Assembly (NCBI RefSeq): GCF_006385675.1
Contig: NZ_VFRR01000003.1
Location: forward strand, 1-64,000
Source: Maribrevibacterium harenarium
GTDB lineage: Bacteria; Pseudomonadota; Gammaproteobacteria; Pseudomonadales; Marinomonadaceae
DNA: 64,000 nucleotides
Reading direction: 5' to 3'
Shown: positions 34,349-41,738 of the stretch, in pieces
How the letters are laid out: every line of letters starts with the position of its first letter
Numbering within the stretch: the stretch's first letter is position 1
Notes under the pieces: model-generated
Seen by the model: the letters and a program-made list of their open reading frames with translations, nothing else
Databases searched by the model: none
What the model was told of the DNA's origin: nothing
Position numbers and translations under genes: made by a program

Positions 34349-34798
34349 TTAGGCTTGACCAAGCGTTAGCATTTTCTGCATCATGCTTTTTGCAGAGTTC
34401 ATCACTTCAACGTTAGTCTGAAAAGAACGGGAAGCAGACATCATATCGGCCATTTCTTCCACCGGATTAACGTTCGGATAGAAAACATAGCCTTCTTCAT
34501 TAGACATCGGATGATCAGGCTCGTAGCGAGGTTGTAACGGAGCATCAGACTCAACAATGCCTTCTACCTTCACTCCGATACCGGCTTGGGCAAAGTCATC
34601 GTCATTCGTATTCCAGCCACGCTCGCGCATGGACTCGTTCAACATCTGCGCAAAGACCGGCTTGCGGGCGCGATAGGTTTGATCAACCGAGCTCGCCACA
34701 CTATCAACGTTGGCAATATTACTCGCCACCGTATTGAGTCGAACGGTCTGGGCGCTCATAGCGGAGCCAGAAATCGCAAAAATATTATTTAATGACAT
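34349..34798 (-). CDS. flgC: proximal rod protein FlgC
   Basis: 149 residues. I-F-A-I-S-G-S-A-M-S-A-Q and N-T-V-A-S-N-I-A-N open it. Y-P-N-V-N-P-V-E-E-M-A-D-M-M-S-A-S-R-S-F and N-V-E-V-M-N-S-A-K close it, as in FlgC. It overlaps the flgB stop by one base. Confidence 0.95.
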   Translation of the reverse strand: MSLNNIFAISGSAMSAQTVRLNTVASNIANVDSVASSVDQTYRARKPVFAQMLNESMRERGWNTNDDDFAQAGIGVKVEGIVESDAPLQPRYEPDHPMSNEEGYVFYPNVNPVEEMADMMSASRSFQTNVEVMNSAKSMMQKMLTLGQA

Positions 34799-35193
34799 TA
34801 TTGACCTCCGCTAAGCGCTTTTTTCATACCGCTAATCTTACGATCCAACAACATAAAGCTAGTATCAAATTGCAGAGAATTCTGTGCAAATTCCGCCTGT
34901 TCACGCTGCATATCGACTGTGTTTCCATCTAATGAAGGCTGGCTTGGTACCCGATACAACAGCTCATCCGTCGCTCCAACAGAGCTTTCAGCCACAAAAT
35001 GCTTATCGTTGGTGGCAGCCATACTCAGACGAGTGCGCTCCTGCTGCAACATGCTCTCAAAGGATATATCCCGAGCCTTGTAATTCGGAGTATCCGCATT
35101 GGCGATATTGTTAGCTAACACAGACGCACGCGCACTGCGAAACAGCAACATATCGTCGTGACCAGCAAATGCGCTTTTAAAGGAGATTGCCAT
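34798..35193 (-). CDS. flgB: proximal rod protein FlgB
   Basis: 131 residues. R-A-S-V-L-A-N-N-I-A-N-A-D-T-P-N-Y-K-A-R-D is the FlgB hallmark. The end, F-D-T-S-F-M-L-L-D-R-K-I-S-G, fits the family. First gene of flgBCDE, 37 bp from a sigma-54 promoter. Confidence 0.95.
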   Translation of the reverse strand: MAISFKSAFAGHDDMLLFRSARASVLANNIANADTPNYKARDISFESMLQQERTRLSMAATNDKHFVAESSVGATDELLYRVPSQPSLDGNTVDMQREQAEFAQNSLQFDTSFMLLDRKISGMKKALSGGQ

Positions 35194-35230
35194 AATAACC
35201 GCTTCGTTGTTTATTCATGACACTCTTCTA

Positions 35231-35245
35231 GCAATATTAATGCCA
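35231..35245 (-). promoter_or_regulatory. sigma-54 promoter of flgBCDE
   Basis: Minus strand: TGGCAT-5 bases-TTGC, -24/-12 spacing correct; only one base off the TGGCAC/TTGC core. It lies 37 bp from the flgB ATG, and polar-flagellated relatives drive this operon with RpoN and FleQ/FleR-type activators. Confidence 0.7.
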
Positions 35246-35320
35246 CTAAATTTAATCATTTAAAATCAAAGACTTATGATTTTATTGAGTATCATGGCGG
35301 CAAGAAACAGGGAGCTAAAA

Positions 35321-35358
35321 CAAAAAAAGCGGCAAGATTTTTCAACCTTGCCGCTTTC
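35321..35358 (-). terminator. terminator after cheR
   Basis: AGCGGCAAG (35328-35336) pairs with CTTGCCGCT (35347-35355), and seven T follow on the minus strand. It separates cheV-cheR from flgB. Confidence 0.85.
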
Positions 35359-35381
35359 ATTAACCATATTACAAGTTGTCG

Positions 35382-36215
35382 CTATTTTGCTCGATAAACG
35401 ATACCGGGATGACACTGAACAATATCAAACAGTGAAGACAACCCGCTCAAGGCTTCTGAGCCCCCTAGAAACAAATAACCACCAGGATTGAGGCTTGCAT
35501 GCATACGCTTCAGAATATCCTGCTTGGTCTCGGCAGTAAAATAGATCAGCACATTGCGACAGAAAATAATGTCGAACTTGCCTAGCGAGGAAAATGACTC
35601 AATCAAGTTTAGATGACGAAACTCCACTCGGCTGGTCAAGGCAGGTTTCACTCGCCAAGTGCTATCATTGATTTTATCGAAGTACTTCCGTTGCATATCT
35701 GCCCCTAACCCCCGAGCGATTGCCAAGCTGTCATATTCCGCCTGCTTGGCATGCTTGAGGATATTGGTACAAATATCTGTCGCGACTATTTTTTCACCCG
35801 CTTTTAAGGCTCCTGGTTTGCTTGCCTTAAATTCCTCAATCACCATGCTGATAGAGTATGGCTCTTGCCCTGTGGATGAAGCCGCCGACCAGATTCTTAA
35901 AGGCGCTTTGGTAAATTCCGGCAAAATACGGTCTTTGAGGATAGTGAAAGGGTGAGTGTCTCGAAACCACAAGGTTTCGTTAGTCGTCATGGCATTGATC
36001 ACTTCTTCGCGTAGACGCGACGCTGTTGCACCGCGCTCAAGACGATCTACCAATAACTCTATTTTATCGATTCCTTCACGCTCCATGAGCTTCCCTAAGC
36101 GACTGGCAACCAAATATTGCTTGTTGTCGCTCAAAGAAATCCCACAGACTTTTTGCAAGTACTTGCGAAAACGATCATACCCACCTGGAGTGATCGCGTT
36201 GGTGCTACTGAGCAT
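35382..36215 (-). CDS. cheR: chemotaxis protein methyltransferase CheR
   Basis: 277 residues. An N-terminal helical domain is followed by the SAM-binding domain: T-T-N-E-T-L-W-F-R-D, I-W-S-A-A-S-S-T-G-Q-E-P-Y-S, F-D-I-I-F-C-R-N-V-L-I-Y-F and G-G-Y-L-F-L-G-G-S-E-A-L. It methylates glutamates of chemoreceptors for adaptation. It follows cheV with a 44-bp gap. Confidence 0.95.
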   Translation of the reverse strand: MLSSTNAITPGGYDRFRKYLQKVCGISLSDNKQYLVASRLGKLMEREGIDKIELLVDRLERGATASRLREEVINAMTTNETLWFRDTHPFTILKDRILPEFTKAPLRIWSAASSTGQEPYSISMVIEEFKASKPGALKAGEKIVATDICTNILKHAKQAEYDSLAIARGLGADMQRKYFDKINDSTWRVKPALTSRVEFRHLNLIESFSSLGKFDIIFCRNVLIYFTAETKQDILKRMHASLNPGGYLFLGGSEALSGLSSLFDIVQCHPGIVYRAK

Positions 36216-36259
36216 CCTCTCTCCTAAATACCATGACCTGAAAGGCCATTAACTAAGCG

Positions 36260-37198
36260 CTACTGAGATGCTTGTTCCTGAGCTTCAACCGTCTCAATCG
36301 CAATACGAGCCAATTCATCCGGCTGGAACTTAGCAAGGAAACCATCTGCTCCAACTTTCTTAACCATCGCCTCGTTAAATACACCGCTCAAAGAGGTGTG
36401 CAATAAGATAAACAAATCTTGCAGACGACTGTCATTACGAATTGCCGTCGTTAACGTGTAGCCATCCATTTCGGGCATCTCGATATCGCTGATCACCATA
36501 GAAAATTCTTTGGTAATATCCACACCATCCGCGACCATATTTTGCAGGTAGTCCAACGCCTCTTTACCATCACACAATACGGTCGTCGAGAAACCTACAT
36601 CTTCCATACAACGTTTGATCTGCTTACGAGCGACGGAAGAGTCATCCACGATCAAGATATGGTGCTTCTGAGCGTATGCTTGAACTTCACCAGTAACAAT
36701 GCCATCAGAAATATGCTGACGGGTTGGCGCCACCTCTGACAGGATTTGCTCTACGTCGATGATCTCTACCATTTCCTTGTCAACCTGACATACCGCAGTC
36801 AAATAGTTGTCATTAGACAATCCTTTCGGCGGCGGCTGAATATCACTCCAATTCATGTTGACGATACGCTCAACGCCACGCACCAAAAAACCTTGAATAC
36901 GGCGGTTGTACTCGGTGATGATCACAAAACAGTTTTGAATATTTTCGATAGGACTGGCGCCAGTCGCCAAACCAAGATCCAAAATAGGGATAGTGCCTCC
37001 ACGAATATGGGCCACGCCACGCACAACCGGGCTACTATGAGGCATCGTAGTAAGCTTAGGGCACTGTAGCACTTCCTTTACTTTAAACACGTTGATACCG
37101 TATATCTGCTTACCATTTAAACGGAACAGCAATAGCTCAAGGCGGTTCTCCCCGACCAGCTGGGTACGTTGGTTAACGCTTTCGAGAACTCCGGCCAT
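36260..37198 (-). CDS. cheV: chemotaxis coupling/receiver protein CheV
   Basis: 312 residues. Residues ~18-160 are a CheW domain (I-Y-G-I-N-V-F-K-V-K-E-V, R-G-V-A-H-I-R-G, P-I-L-D-L). Residues ~180-305 are a receiver with D185-D186 and phospho-acceptor D238 in M-V-I-S-D-I-E-M-P-E-M-D-G-Y. CheV couples receptors to CheA and aids adaptation. The placement flgA / cheV-cheR / flgB is conserved in Vibrio- and Pseudomonas-like genomes. Confidence 0.95.
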   Translation of the reverse strand: MAGVLESVNQRTQLVGENRLELLLFRLNGKQIYGINVFKVKEVLQCPKLTTMPHSSPVVRGVAHIRGGTIPILDLGLATGASPIENIQNCFVIITEYNRRIQGFLVRGVERIVNMNWSDIQPPPKGLSNDNYLTAVCQVDKEMVEIIDVEQILSEVAPTRQHISDGIVTGEVQAYAQKHHILIVDDSSVARKQIKRCMEDVGFSTTVLCDGKEALDYLQNMVADGVDITKEFSMVISDIEMPEMDGYTLTTAIRNDSRLQDLFILLHTSLSGVFNEAMVKKVGADGFLAKFQPDELARIAIETVEAQEQASQ

Positions 37199-37347
37199 AA
37201 ATGCCTCCTAAACATGCACTTATCTTTTTTGTCTAATCGGAAAATGGGAAAAACCCAGCATTATGAATTCAACTCATCAAATGATAGAGTGATTTTTTAT
37301 AATTTACTAATACCTTATCGTAACACCATGTGAAAAGCGGAGACGGC

Positions 37348-38043
37348 ATGACCACGCGCTATTTCTTTTCCCTGATACTAGCACTTTTTGTCAGCGATAC
37401 CGTTGATGCGTCACAGATAGAAACACAAATTCAGCGATTCATTAACAATATTGAGATAAAAAGATTACAAACGCTATATCCCGACGCCGAAATCTCCATT
37501 ACCGCGCTCAATAGCGCCGCGATTGATTACCTTCCTGAATGTGACGCGAACGACTTACGCATCGAAAATCAACGCCCCGACGCCATACGTCGCACTACCT
37601 ACTCGATAAGCTGTACCAATCCCACTTGGCAGTCTTACCTACCCATAGAGCAAACGATACTTATAGAGGGCGTGAAGGCTAGTGTGCCAATCAATCGCGG
37701 AGAGGCTATTACCCGTTCTAACACCGCATTAGGTAAAGTTGATATCTCTACCATACGCGGCCATATCTACACAGATACCAACCCTCCGTATGGGATGATT
37801 GCGAAACGTACCATTCGTATCAATGACTTTATCACCGACAATCACACCGAGCTACCGGATGTGATACGCAAAGGTAATCAAGTGCTTATCACCGCTAGAA
37901 GCGGCGCCATCATAGTTAAAATGAATGGAGAGGCACTGGAAGATGGCGCAATTGGAGAACAAATAAGAGTACGTAACAATAGCTCTGGTCGAATTGTGTA
38001 CGGAAAAGTTGTCAGTGACAGTGAGATTCTTGTAAACTACTGA
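37348..38043 (+). CDS. flgA: P-ring assembly chaperone FlgA
   Basis: 231 residues from ATG 37348, which has GGAG five bases upstream and gives a signal peptide (T-T-R-Y-F-F-S-L-I-L-A-L-F-V-S). A GTG six codons earlier is less likely. The C-terminal SAF domain shows V-P-I-N-R-G-E-A-I, G-M-I-A-K-R-T-I-R and R-N-N-S-S-G-R-I-V-Y-G-K-V. FlgA chaperones FlgI in the periplasm. It is divergent from cheV. Confidence 0.92.
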   Translation: MTTRYFFSLILALFVSDTVDASQIETQIQRFINNIEIKRLQTLYPDAEISITALNSAAIDYLPECDANDLRIENQRPDAIRRTTYSISCTNPTWQSYLPIEQTILIEGVKASVPINRGEAITRSNTALGKVDISTIRGHIYTDTNPPYGMIAKRTIRINDFITDNHTELPDVIRKGNQVLITARSGAIIVKMNGEALEDGAIGEQIRVRNNSSGRIVYGKVVSDSEILVNY

Positions 38044-38091
38044 CCAAGTCTGCAACAACTTTCTCTCGGCAGAAAAAGATCTAAATCTTGC

Positions 38092-38118
38092 TAAAGTTTT
38101 GTTGCAGCTCGCCGATAT
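38092..38118 (+). promoter_or_regulatory. sigma-28 (FliA) promoter of flgM-flgN
   Basis: TAAAGTTT, 11 bases, GCCGATAT; 15 of 16 consensus positions, 35 bp from the flgM ATG. The open frame that extends upstream runs through this promoter, which supports the downstream start. Confidence 0.9.
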
Positions 38119-38153
38119 ACATTATGTTGGCAATCGCAACTGGAGGCATGATC

Positions 38154-38465
38154 ATGGCAATTAATTTAAATGGTGTTGGTTCTCAACCCACCCTTAACAA
38201 AAGTGACCGTATTGCGCGTGAAGAAAGCGCAGTCGCTCGTTCCTCTTCTTCCGAAGTGGATAGCAAAAAGACGTTAGCAGAGGACACCGTACAAATTAGC
38301 AGTGTGGCGCAGTCCCTACAGGCATCTGCCGGTGCTGATGAGAAGTCCTCAGTAGATATGGATAAAGTAGAACAAATAAAGCAAGCGCTCGCCGCTGGTG
38401 AATACAAAATCGACACAGAGAAACTTGCAAGCCGTATGATGGCGATGGACTCTTTGTTCGCTTAA
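38154..38465 (+). CDS. flgM: anti-sigma-28 factor FlgM
   Basis: 103 residues from ATG 38154, with GGAGG seven bases upstream. A longer frame starts at 38088 but would lie over the promoter. The N-terminus is disordered and Ser-rich; the C-terminal half has V-Q-I-S-S-V-A-Q-S-L, D-K-V-E-Q-I-K-Q-A-L-A-A-G-E-Y and L-A-S-R-M-M, the FliA-binding helices. FlgM holds FliA until it is exported through the finished hook. Its own sigma-28 promoter gives feedback. Confidence 0.93.
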   Translation: MAINLNGVGSQPTLNKSDRIAREESAVARSSSSEVDSKKTLAEDTVQISSVAQSLQASAGADEKSSVDMDKVEQIKQALAAGEYKIDTEKLASRMMAMDSLFA

Positions 38466-38477
38466 TTTGCCTAATCC

Positions 38478-38954
38478 ATGATCCCTCTTGCGCCAATCTT
38501 CCAAGATATCCGCGATGAGCTGAGCAGACTTGCTGAGCTCCTCACCAAAGAACGCCTAGAACTTGCCCAAGCCTCCCCCCAGCAAGTTCTAGATACTGCC
38601 GGCCGCAAAAAAGAGATTCTCGACAACATCGATAAGCTGAATGCTAAACGCATTAAAATGCTGGTGAAGTTTGGCATTCTCGACGCAAAGAAACCTTCAG
38701 ACGCTAAATTTAAGGCTTGGCTAGCACAACAAGACAATCTTGATGACGTCAAAGCACTGATCAAAGAATGCGATGAATTGCTAGAAGTTTGCAAAAAAGA
38801 CAACAACACGAACATGCTGATTCTCGGTACAGTACAACGTCGCACTCAAACCATGCTGGAAATGATGCAGGGGCATAGTCGCAAGAATCGCATTTACACC
38901 CCTTCCGGCGGCACCAAACCTGTTAGTAGCAAGCACACCCTTGGTCGTGCCTGA
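38478..38954 (+). CDS. flgN: flagellar export chaperone FlgN
   Basis: 158 residues, mostly helical, with L-L-T-K-E-R-L-E-L and a C-terminal R-K-N-R-I-Y-T-P-S-G tail typical of FlgN. It escorts FlgK and FlgL to the export gate. It follows flgM by 12 bp. Confidence 0.9.
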   Translation: MIPLAPIFQDIRDELSRLAELLTKERLELAQASPQQVLDTAGRKKEILDNIDKLNAKRIKMLVKFGILDAKKPSDAKFKAWLAQQDNLDDVKALIKECDELLEVCKKDNNTNMLILGTVQRRTQTMLEMMQGHSRKNRIYTPSGGTKPVSSKHTLGRA

Positions 38955-39028
38955 TTTCTGACTTCAACTTTTCCCCATACAAATCAAAAACATACCTACA
39001 CCGTGTAGCACAAGACAGCCTGCACCGT

Positions 39029-39034
39029 TATAAT
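39029..39034 (+). promoter_or_regulatory. candidate -10 box of the tRNA gene
   Basis: A perfect TATAAT lies 12 bp before the tRNA. No good TTGACA is found at the expected distance; a short palindrome TACACCGTGTA (38997-39007) lies near the -35 position. Confidence 0.35.
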
Positions 39035-39046
39035 ATGTCTAGTTGC

Positions 39047-39122
39047 GTCCTCATAGGTAAACGGGATATACCTGCTGCCTCCTAAGCGGCCATTCCAGGT
39101 TCGAGTCCTGGTGGGGACGCCA
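39047..39122 (+). tRNA. tRNA-Arg (anticodon CCU)
   Basis: 76 nt folding as a full cloverleaf. Acceptor GTCCTCA pairs with TGGGGAC, D stem GGTA/TACC, anticodon stem GCTGC/GCGGC with loop CTCCTAA, T stem CCAGG/CCTGG with loop TTCGAGT. CCA is encoded. The anticodon CCT reads AGG codons. The gene is isolated, and its 3' end is partly repeated at 39859-39871. Confidence 0.95.
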
Positions 39123-39123
39123 C
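39111..39123. repeat. att-like direct repeat, copy inside the tRNA 3' end
   Basis: GTGGGGACGCCAC covers the tRNA acceptor end and CCA. A second copy with one mismatch is at 39859-39871. The pair frames the toxin-antitoxin genes, as expected for integration at a tRNA 3' end. Confidence 0.5.
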
Positions 39124-39130
39124 AAGATCA

Positions 39131-39412
39131 CTATATCAATTCCAGTCGCAGCGTCTTACCCAATGCCTTAGCCGCGTTATCCAGCGTATGAAGCGTAATT
39201 GATGTATTGTTAGGGTCTAGTAGTCGATCAAGAGCGGCACGACTGGTGTTCATCATCTGAGCCATTTTGGTTTTAGACAAATGCTCTTGTTCGAGCTTTT
39301 GCTGAATTTCCCAAGCTATCACGCGCTTAATCGCTACCGCATTGGTCTCAGCCAATACGCCCGTTTCTTCTAAAAAGTCATCAAACGATGAACCGATATG
39401 ACTGTTAGCCAT
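39131..39412 (-). CDS. XRE-family antitoxin (HigA-like)
   Basis: 93 residues. The C-terminal half is a helix-turn-helix: L-S-K-T-K-M-A-Q-M-M-N-T-S-R-A-A-L-D-R-L-L followed by L-D-N-A-A-K-A-L-G-K. It would neutralise the toxin encoded just upstream and repress the operon. It overlaps the toxin gene by 8 bp and ends 8 bp from the tRNA. Confidence 0.85.
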   Translation of the reverse strand: MANSHIGSSFDDFLEETGVLAETNAVAIKRVIAWEIQQKLEQEHLSKTKMAQMMNTSRAALDRLLDPNNTSITLHTLDNAAKALGKTLRLELI

Positions 39413-39761
39413 GCTCTACCTCCCGTTGGCGTTTCTTGCCTAACTCTAAATCTGGCTTAGGCGTTTTTTGGCTTTTCTTGATAAAGCCATGAAGTAATAC
39501 CAGCCGATCGTCATGAAAACAGAATATAACCCGAGCAATACGCCCACCGGATAAAGTGGTTCTGACCTCCCACAGGCCATCCCCCATAGATCGACAAACG
39601 GGCATTCCGATTGGCCAACCATACTCGACTAACTTAATACCCTGTCCAATGACACTTCTATCTTCTTTGGGCAACGACAACAGCCAATCACGCAGAGGCT
39701 CGTTGCCAGAGACCGACCGATAAAAATAAGCTGATATCTTTTTCCTAGTTTTGCTTTCCAT
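39405..39761 (-). CDS. RelE/HigB-type toxin (Gp49-like)
   Basis: 118 residues from ATG 39761, which has AGG five bases upstream; an ATG at 39776 has none. The core E-P-L-R-D-W-L-L-S-L, W-P-I-G-M-P-V-C-R-S-M-G-D-G-L-W-E-V-R and V-L-L-H-G-F-I-K-K-S-Q-K-T-P matches the phage Gp49-like/HigB toxin family, which are mRNA interferases acting at the ribosome. The toxin-first order is that of higBA modules. Confidence 0.85.
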   Translation of the reverse strand: MESKTRKKISAYFYRSVSGNEPLRDWLLSLPKEDRSVIGQGIKLVEYGWPIGMPVCRSMGDGLWEVRTTLSGGRIARVIFCFHDDRLVLLHGFIKKSQKTPKPDLELGKKRQREVEHG

Positions 39762-39858
39762 AGCGACCTGTATCATAAATGGTACGTTTTTTATTTTATA
39801 TCAATTCCAAATAAATGCGAGCTATCCATAGGCGCTTTAAAACTGTAAGACGGATATT

Positions 39859-39871
39859 GTGGAGACGCCAC
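39859..39871. repeat. att-like direct repeat, distal copy
   Basis: GTGGAGACGCCAC, 12 of 13 bases identical to the tRNA end at 39111-39123. No integrase gene lies between the copies, so the island would be a remnant or a mobilised module. Confidence 0.5.
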
Positions 39872-39875
39872 TTAT

Positions 39876-39904
39876 AAAAACGCCCAACATAAGCTGGGCG
39901 TTTT
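39876..39904 (-). terminator. terminator of the D-amino-acid operon
   Basis: AAAAACGCCCA-8 bases-TGGGCGTTTT, a symmetric hairpin with T-runs on both strands, 28 bp after the transaminase stop. Confidence 0.85.
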
Positions 39905-39931
39905 GGTTAAGTAGCTATGAATTTGGCAAAC

Positions 39932-40789
39932 TTAGTAGTTAAATTTTCCAGCAGAGTAAAGAGCTTGGGCTTTTTGCCACACATCGCCAATTTCACCATT
40001 TCCTACTGGATTACCATCGAGAGCAATCACTGGGGCGATTTCTTTGCTAGAGCTGGTTAGCCAGATCTCGTCAGCATTGCGTACTTCATCCATAGTGACA
40101 GTGCGCTCTTCTACTGGAATAGAGCCATCTTTACGCAGGATATCGAGTAGCATCAAACGGGTGATGCCTGGCAAAATTTGATTATCCAAAGGTGGCGTAA
40201 TTACCACGCCATCTTTCACGATGTATGCGTTGCAAGCACTACCTTCGGTCATCTCGCCTTCAGCATTGTAAAGGATGATTTCGTTGTTGCCGGCAGCGTA
40301 ACCTTGCTGGAAGTGCATCACGTTACCGAGTAACGCGGTGGATTTAATATTGCAGCGTTTCCAACGTAGGTCTTCGGTTGAAGACACTTTGTAACCTTTT
40401 GCCTTAGCTTTGTCGGCAACTGGTGCAGGGGGAATTTCAAAGGCGAAGCCGAATACCGTAGGGGCCACATCATTTGGATAAGCGTGGAAGCGCTTGCTGT
40501 CTGCACCACGAGAAACGTGAAGATAAATTCCTAGGTTGCCGCCGCCGTTTTTCTCAATAAGCCCTTCACAGATTTCGCGCCACTGCTCATGGCTATGATT
40601 TAGGCCAATTTCAATAAAACCTAAACCCTCTTTCATACGGTCAATATGGGGGCCAAAGCCAACCAGCTTGCCATCGTAGGACGGGATTACTTCATAAATA
40701 CCATCGCCAAACAGGAAGCCACGGTCCATCGGAGAGATTTTGGCTTCCGACATGGGCAAGTATTCGCCATTTAGGTATACAGTTGTCAT
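39932..40789 (-). CDS. dat: D-amino-acid transaminase
   Basis: 285 residues from ATG 40789 (GGAG eight bases upstream). PLP fold type IV: F-G-D-G-I-Y-E-V near 27-34, K149 in R-C-N-I-K-S-T as the PLP lysine, E-G-S-A-C-N-A-Y, and L-P-G-I-T-R near the end. The motif set fits D-alanine transaminase rather than branched-chain (IlvE). It interconverts D-Ala plus 2-oxoglutarate and pyruvate plus D-Glu, so it links alanine racemase to the D-glutamate cyclase genes of the same operon. Last gene, followed by a terminator. Confidence 0.85.
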   Translation of the reverse strand: MTTVYLNGEYLPMSEAKISPMDRGFLFGDGIYEVIPSYDGKLVGFGPHIDRMKEGLGFIEIGLNHSHEQWREICEGLIEKNGGGNLGIYLHVSRGADSKRFHAYPNDVAPTVFGFAFEIPPAPVADKAKAKGYKVSSTEDLRWKRCNIKSTALLGNVMHFQQGYAAGNNEIILYNAEGEMTEGSACNAYIVKDGVVITPPLDNQILPGITRLMLLDILRKDGSIPVEERTVTMDEVRNADEIWLTSSSKEIAPVIALDGNPVGNGEIGDVWQKAQALYSAGKFNY

Positions 40790-40853
40790 ATTATTCACTC
40801 CATCTAGTGAGCCCGAAACGGGCAATTTGTCTTGTCTCTCGATCGGGCCAATA

Positions 40854-41732
40854 TCAACCAGCCACAAAGCCCGTTAAGCGACGCAAGGTAGCGATCATTG
40901 CCACGCCTTCCTCCGCCGCTAGGCTATCCTCTGTCAGAGTATTTTCTCGGGTAACGCCATCAACACTACCGAGCTTGGAGAGGTACTCCAGCACCGCCAC
41001 ATTGTCGAAGTTTGCCAATAGGTCTTTACCAATCAACCAGCCATGCAATGCCACTAAGGCATGACCACCCCAGTTGGACACATCCGCCACAATAAGCTCA
41101 CTACAGCGGGTTAATGCTGGAGTTATGTTGAGATCCCTCAGGGCGGGACGCACATTCCCCATTCCGATTTCGTTGCCGCCATCACCAATAGCCAAGGTGG
41201 GGCAACCCGCCTCTTGCATGATCTCGTCAAAACTCGCCGCGAATGGGGTAATGGATTCACCGCGCATGTTGTAGTAACCAAAATCTTCCGCTTGACCGGG
41301 GCGCTCGATGGAAATAACCAATCTAGGTTGATACTGTTCCAAAATTTGTCGTGCGGTCTCTAAACGAGCTTGGCGATCCAGTTCGCCTAGAGGCAGCTTG
41401 TGAACGCGAAAGTCTTTTTTTAGCGCGCTGGCTAGCGGATCTCCACATACAATGATCGGGTGCTTGCCTGCTGCCTCTAGGCCACGATATAAGGAAATTG
41501 CCCCCACTGGGCCGTCCGTTTCAAAGGTGCCTGCGACGGGAAAACCCGTGCCAATAAGCACGGTGCCTTGGCATTCGTGCATCATCATGGCAGCACGCAG
41601 ACAGTAGCCCGGCAACAGACTGCGACGCACAATCTGCATCCCCCGAGGGTTACGGGCTACCAACTCCAGTTCAATAGCATTACTTAGTGCCATGGCACCT
41701 TGTAGTTGAATCAAGGCTTCAGCATTACTCAT
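40854..41732 (-). CDS. D-glutamate cyclase-type protein (DUF4392)
   Basis: 292 residues. It matches the DUF4392/glutamate-cyclase-like domain: L-I-G-T-G-F-P-V near 60-67, D-G-P-V-G-A, S-I-E-R-P-G-Q, I-G-D-G-G-N-E-I-G-M-G-N and a G-G-H-A-L-V segment. In animals this domain forms the C-terminal half of DGLUCY, which interconverts D-glutamate and 5-oxo-D-proline. It is 6 bp after pxpC and upstream of the transaminase that can make D-Glu. The cyclase role is inferred from the family and the operon. Confidence 0.8.
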   Translation of the reverse strand: MSNAEALIQLQGAMALSNAIELELVARNPRGMQIVRRSLLPGYCLRAAMMMHECQGTVLIGTGFPVAGTFETDGPVGAISLYRGLEAAGKHPIIVCGDPLASALKKDFRVHKLPLGELDRQARLETARQILEQYQPRLVISIERPGQAEDFGYYNMRGESITPFAASFDEIMQEAGCPTLAIGDGGNEIGMGNVRPALRDLNITPALTRCSELIVADVSNWGGHALVALHGWLIGKDLLANFDNVAVLEYLSKLGSVDGVTRENTLTEDSLAAEEGVAMIATLRRLTGFVAG

Positions 41733-41738
41733 TTGGGG

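Noticed and set aside
37215-37262. Possible sigma-28 site upstream of cheV (TCCGATTA on the minus strand)
   Set aside because: The only -35-like bases are two to three positions too far away, unlike the exact 11-base spacing of the five accepted sites.
37252-37266. Possible sigma-54 site TGGGA...AGC upstream of flgA
   Set aside because: Only the GG and GC dinucleotides match; the -24 and -12 boxes are otherwise wrong, and the bases form a simple palindrome.
38088-38153. Longer N-terminus for FlgM starting at 38088
   Set aside because: It would begin inside the sigma-28 promoter and has no Shine-Dalgarno; ATG 38154 has GGAGG at good spacing.
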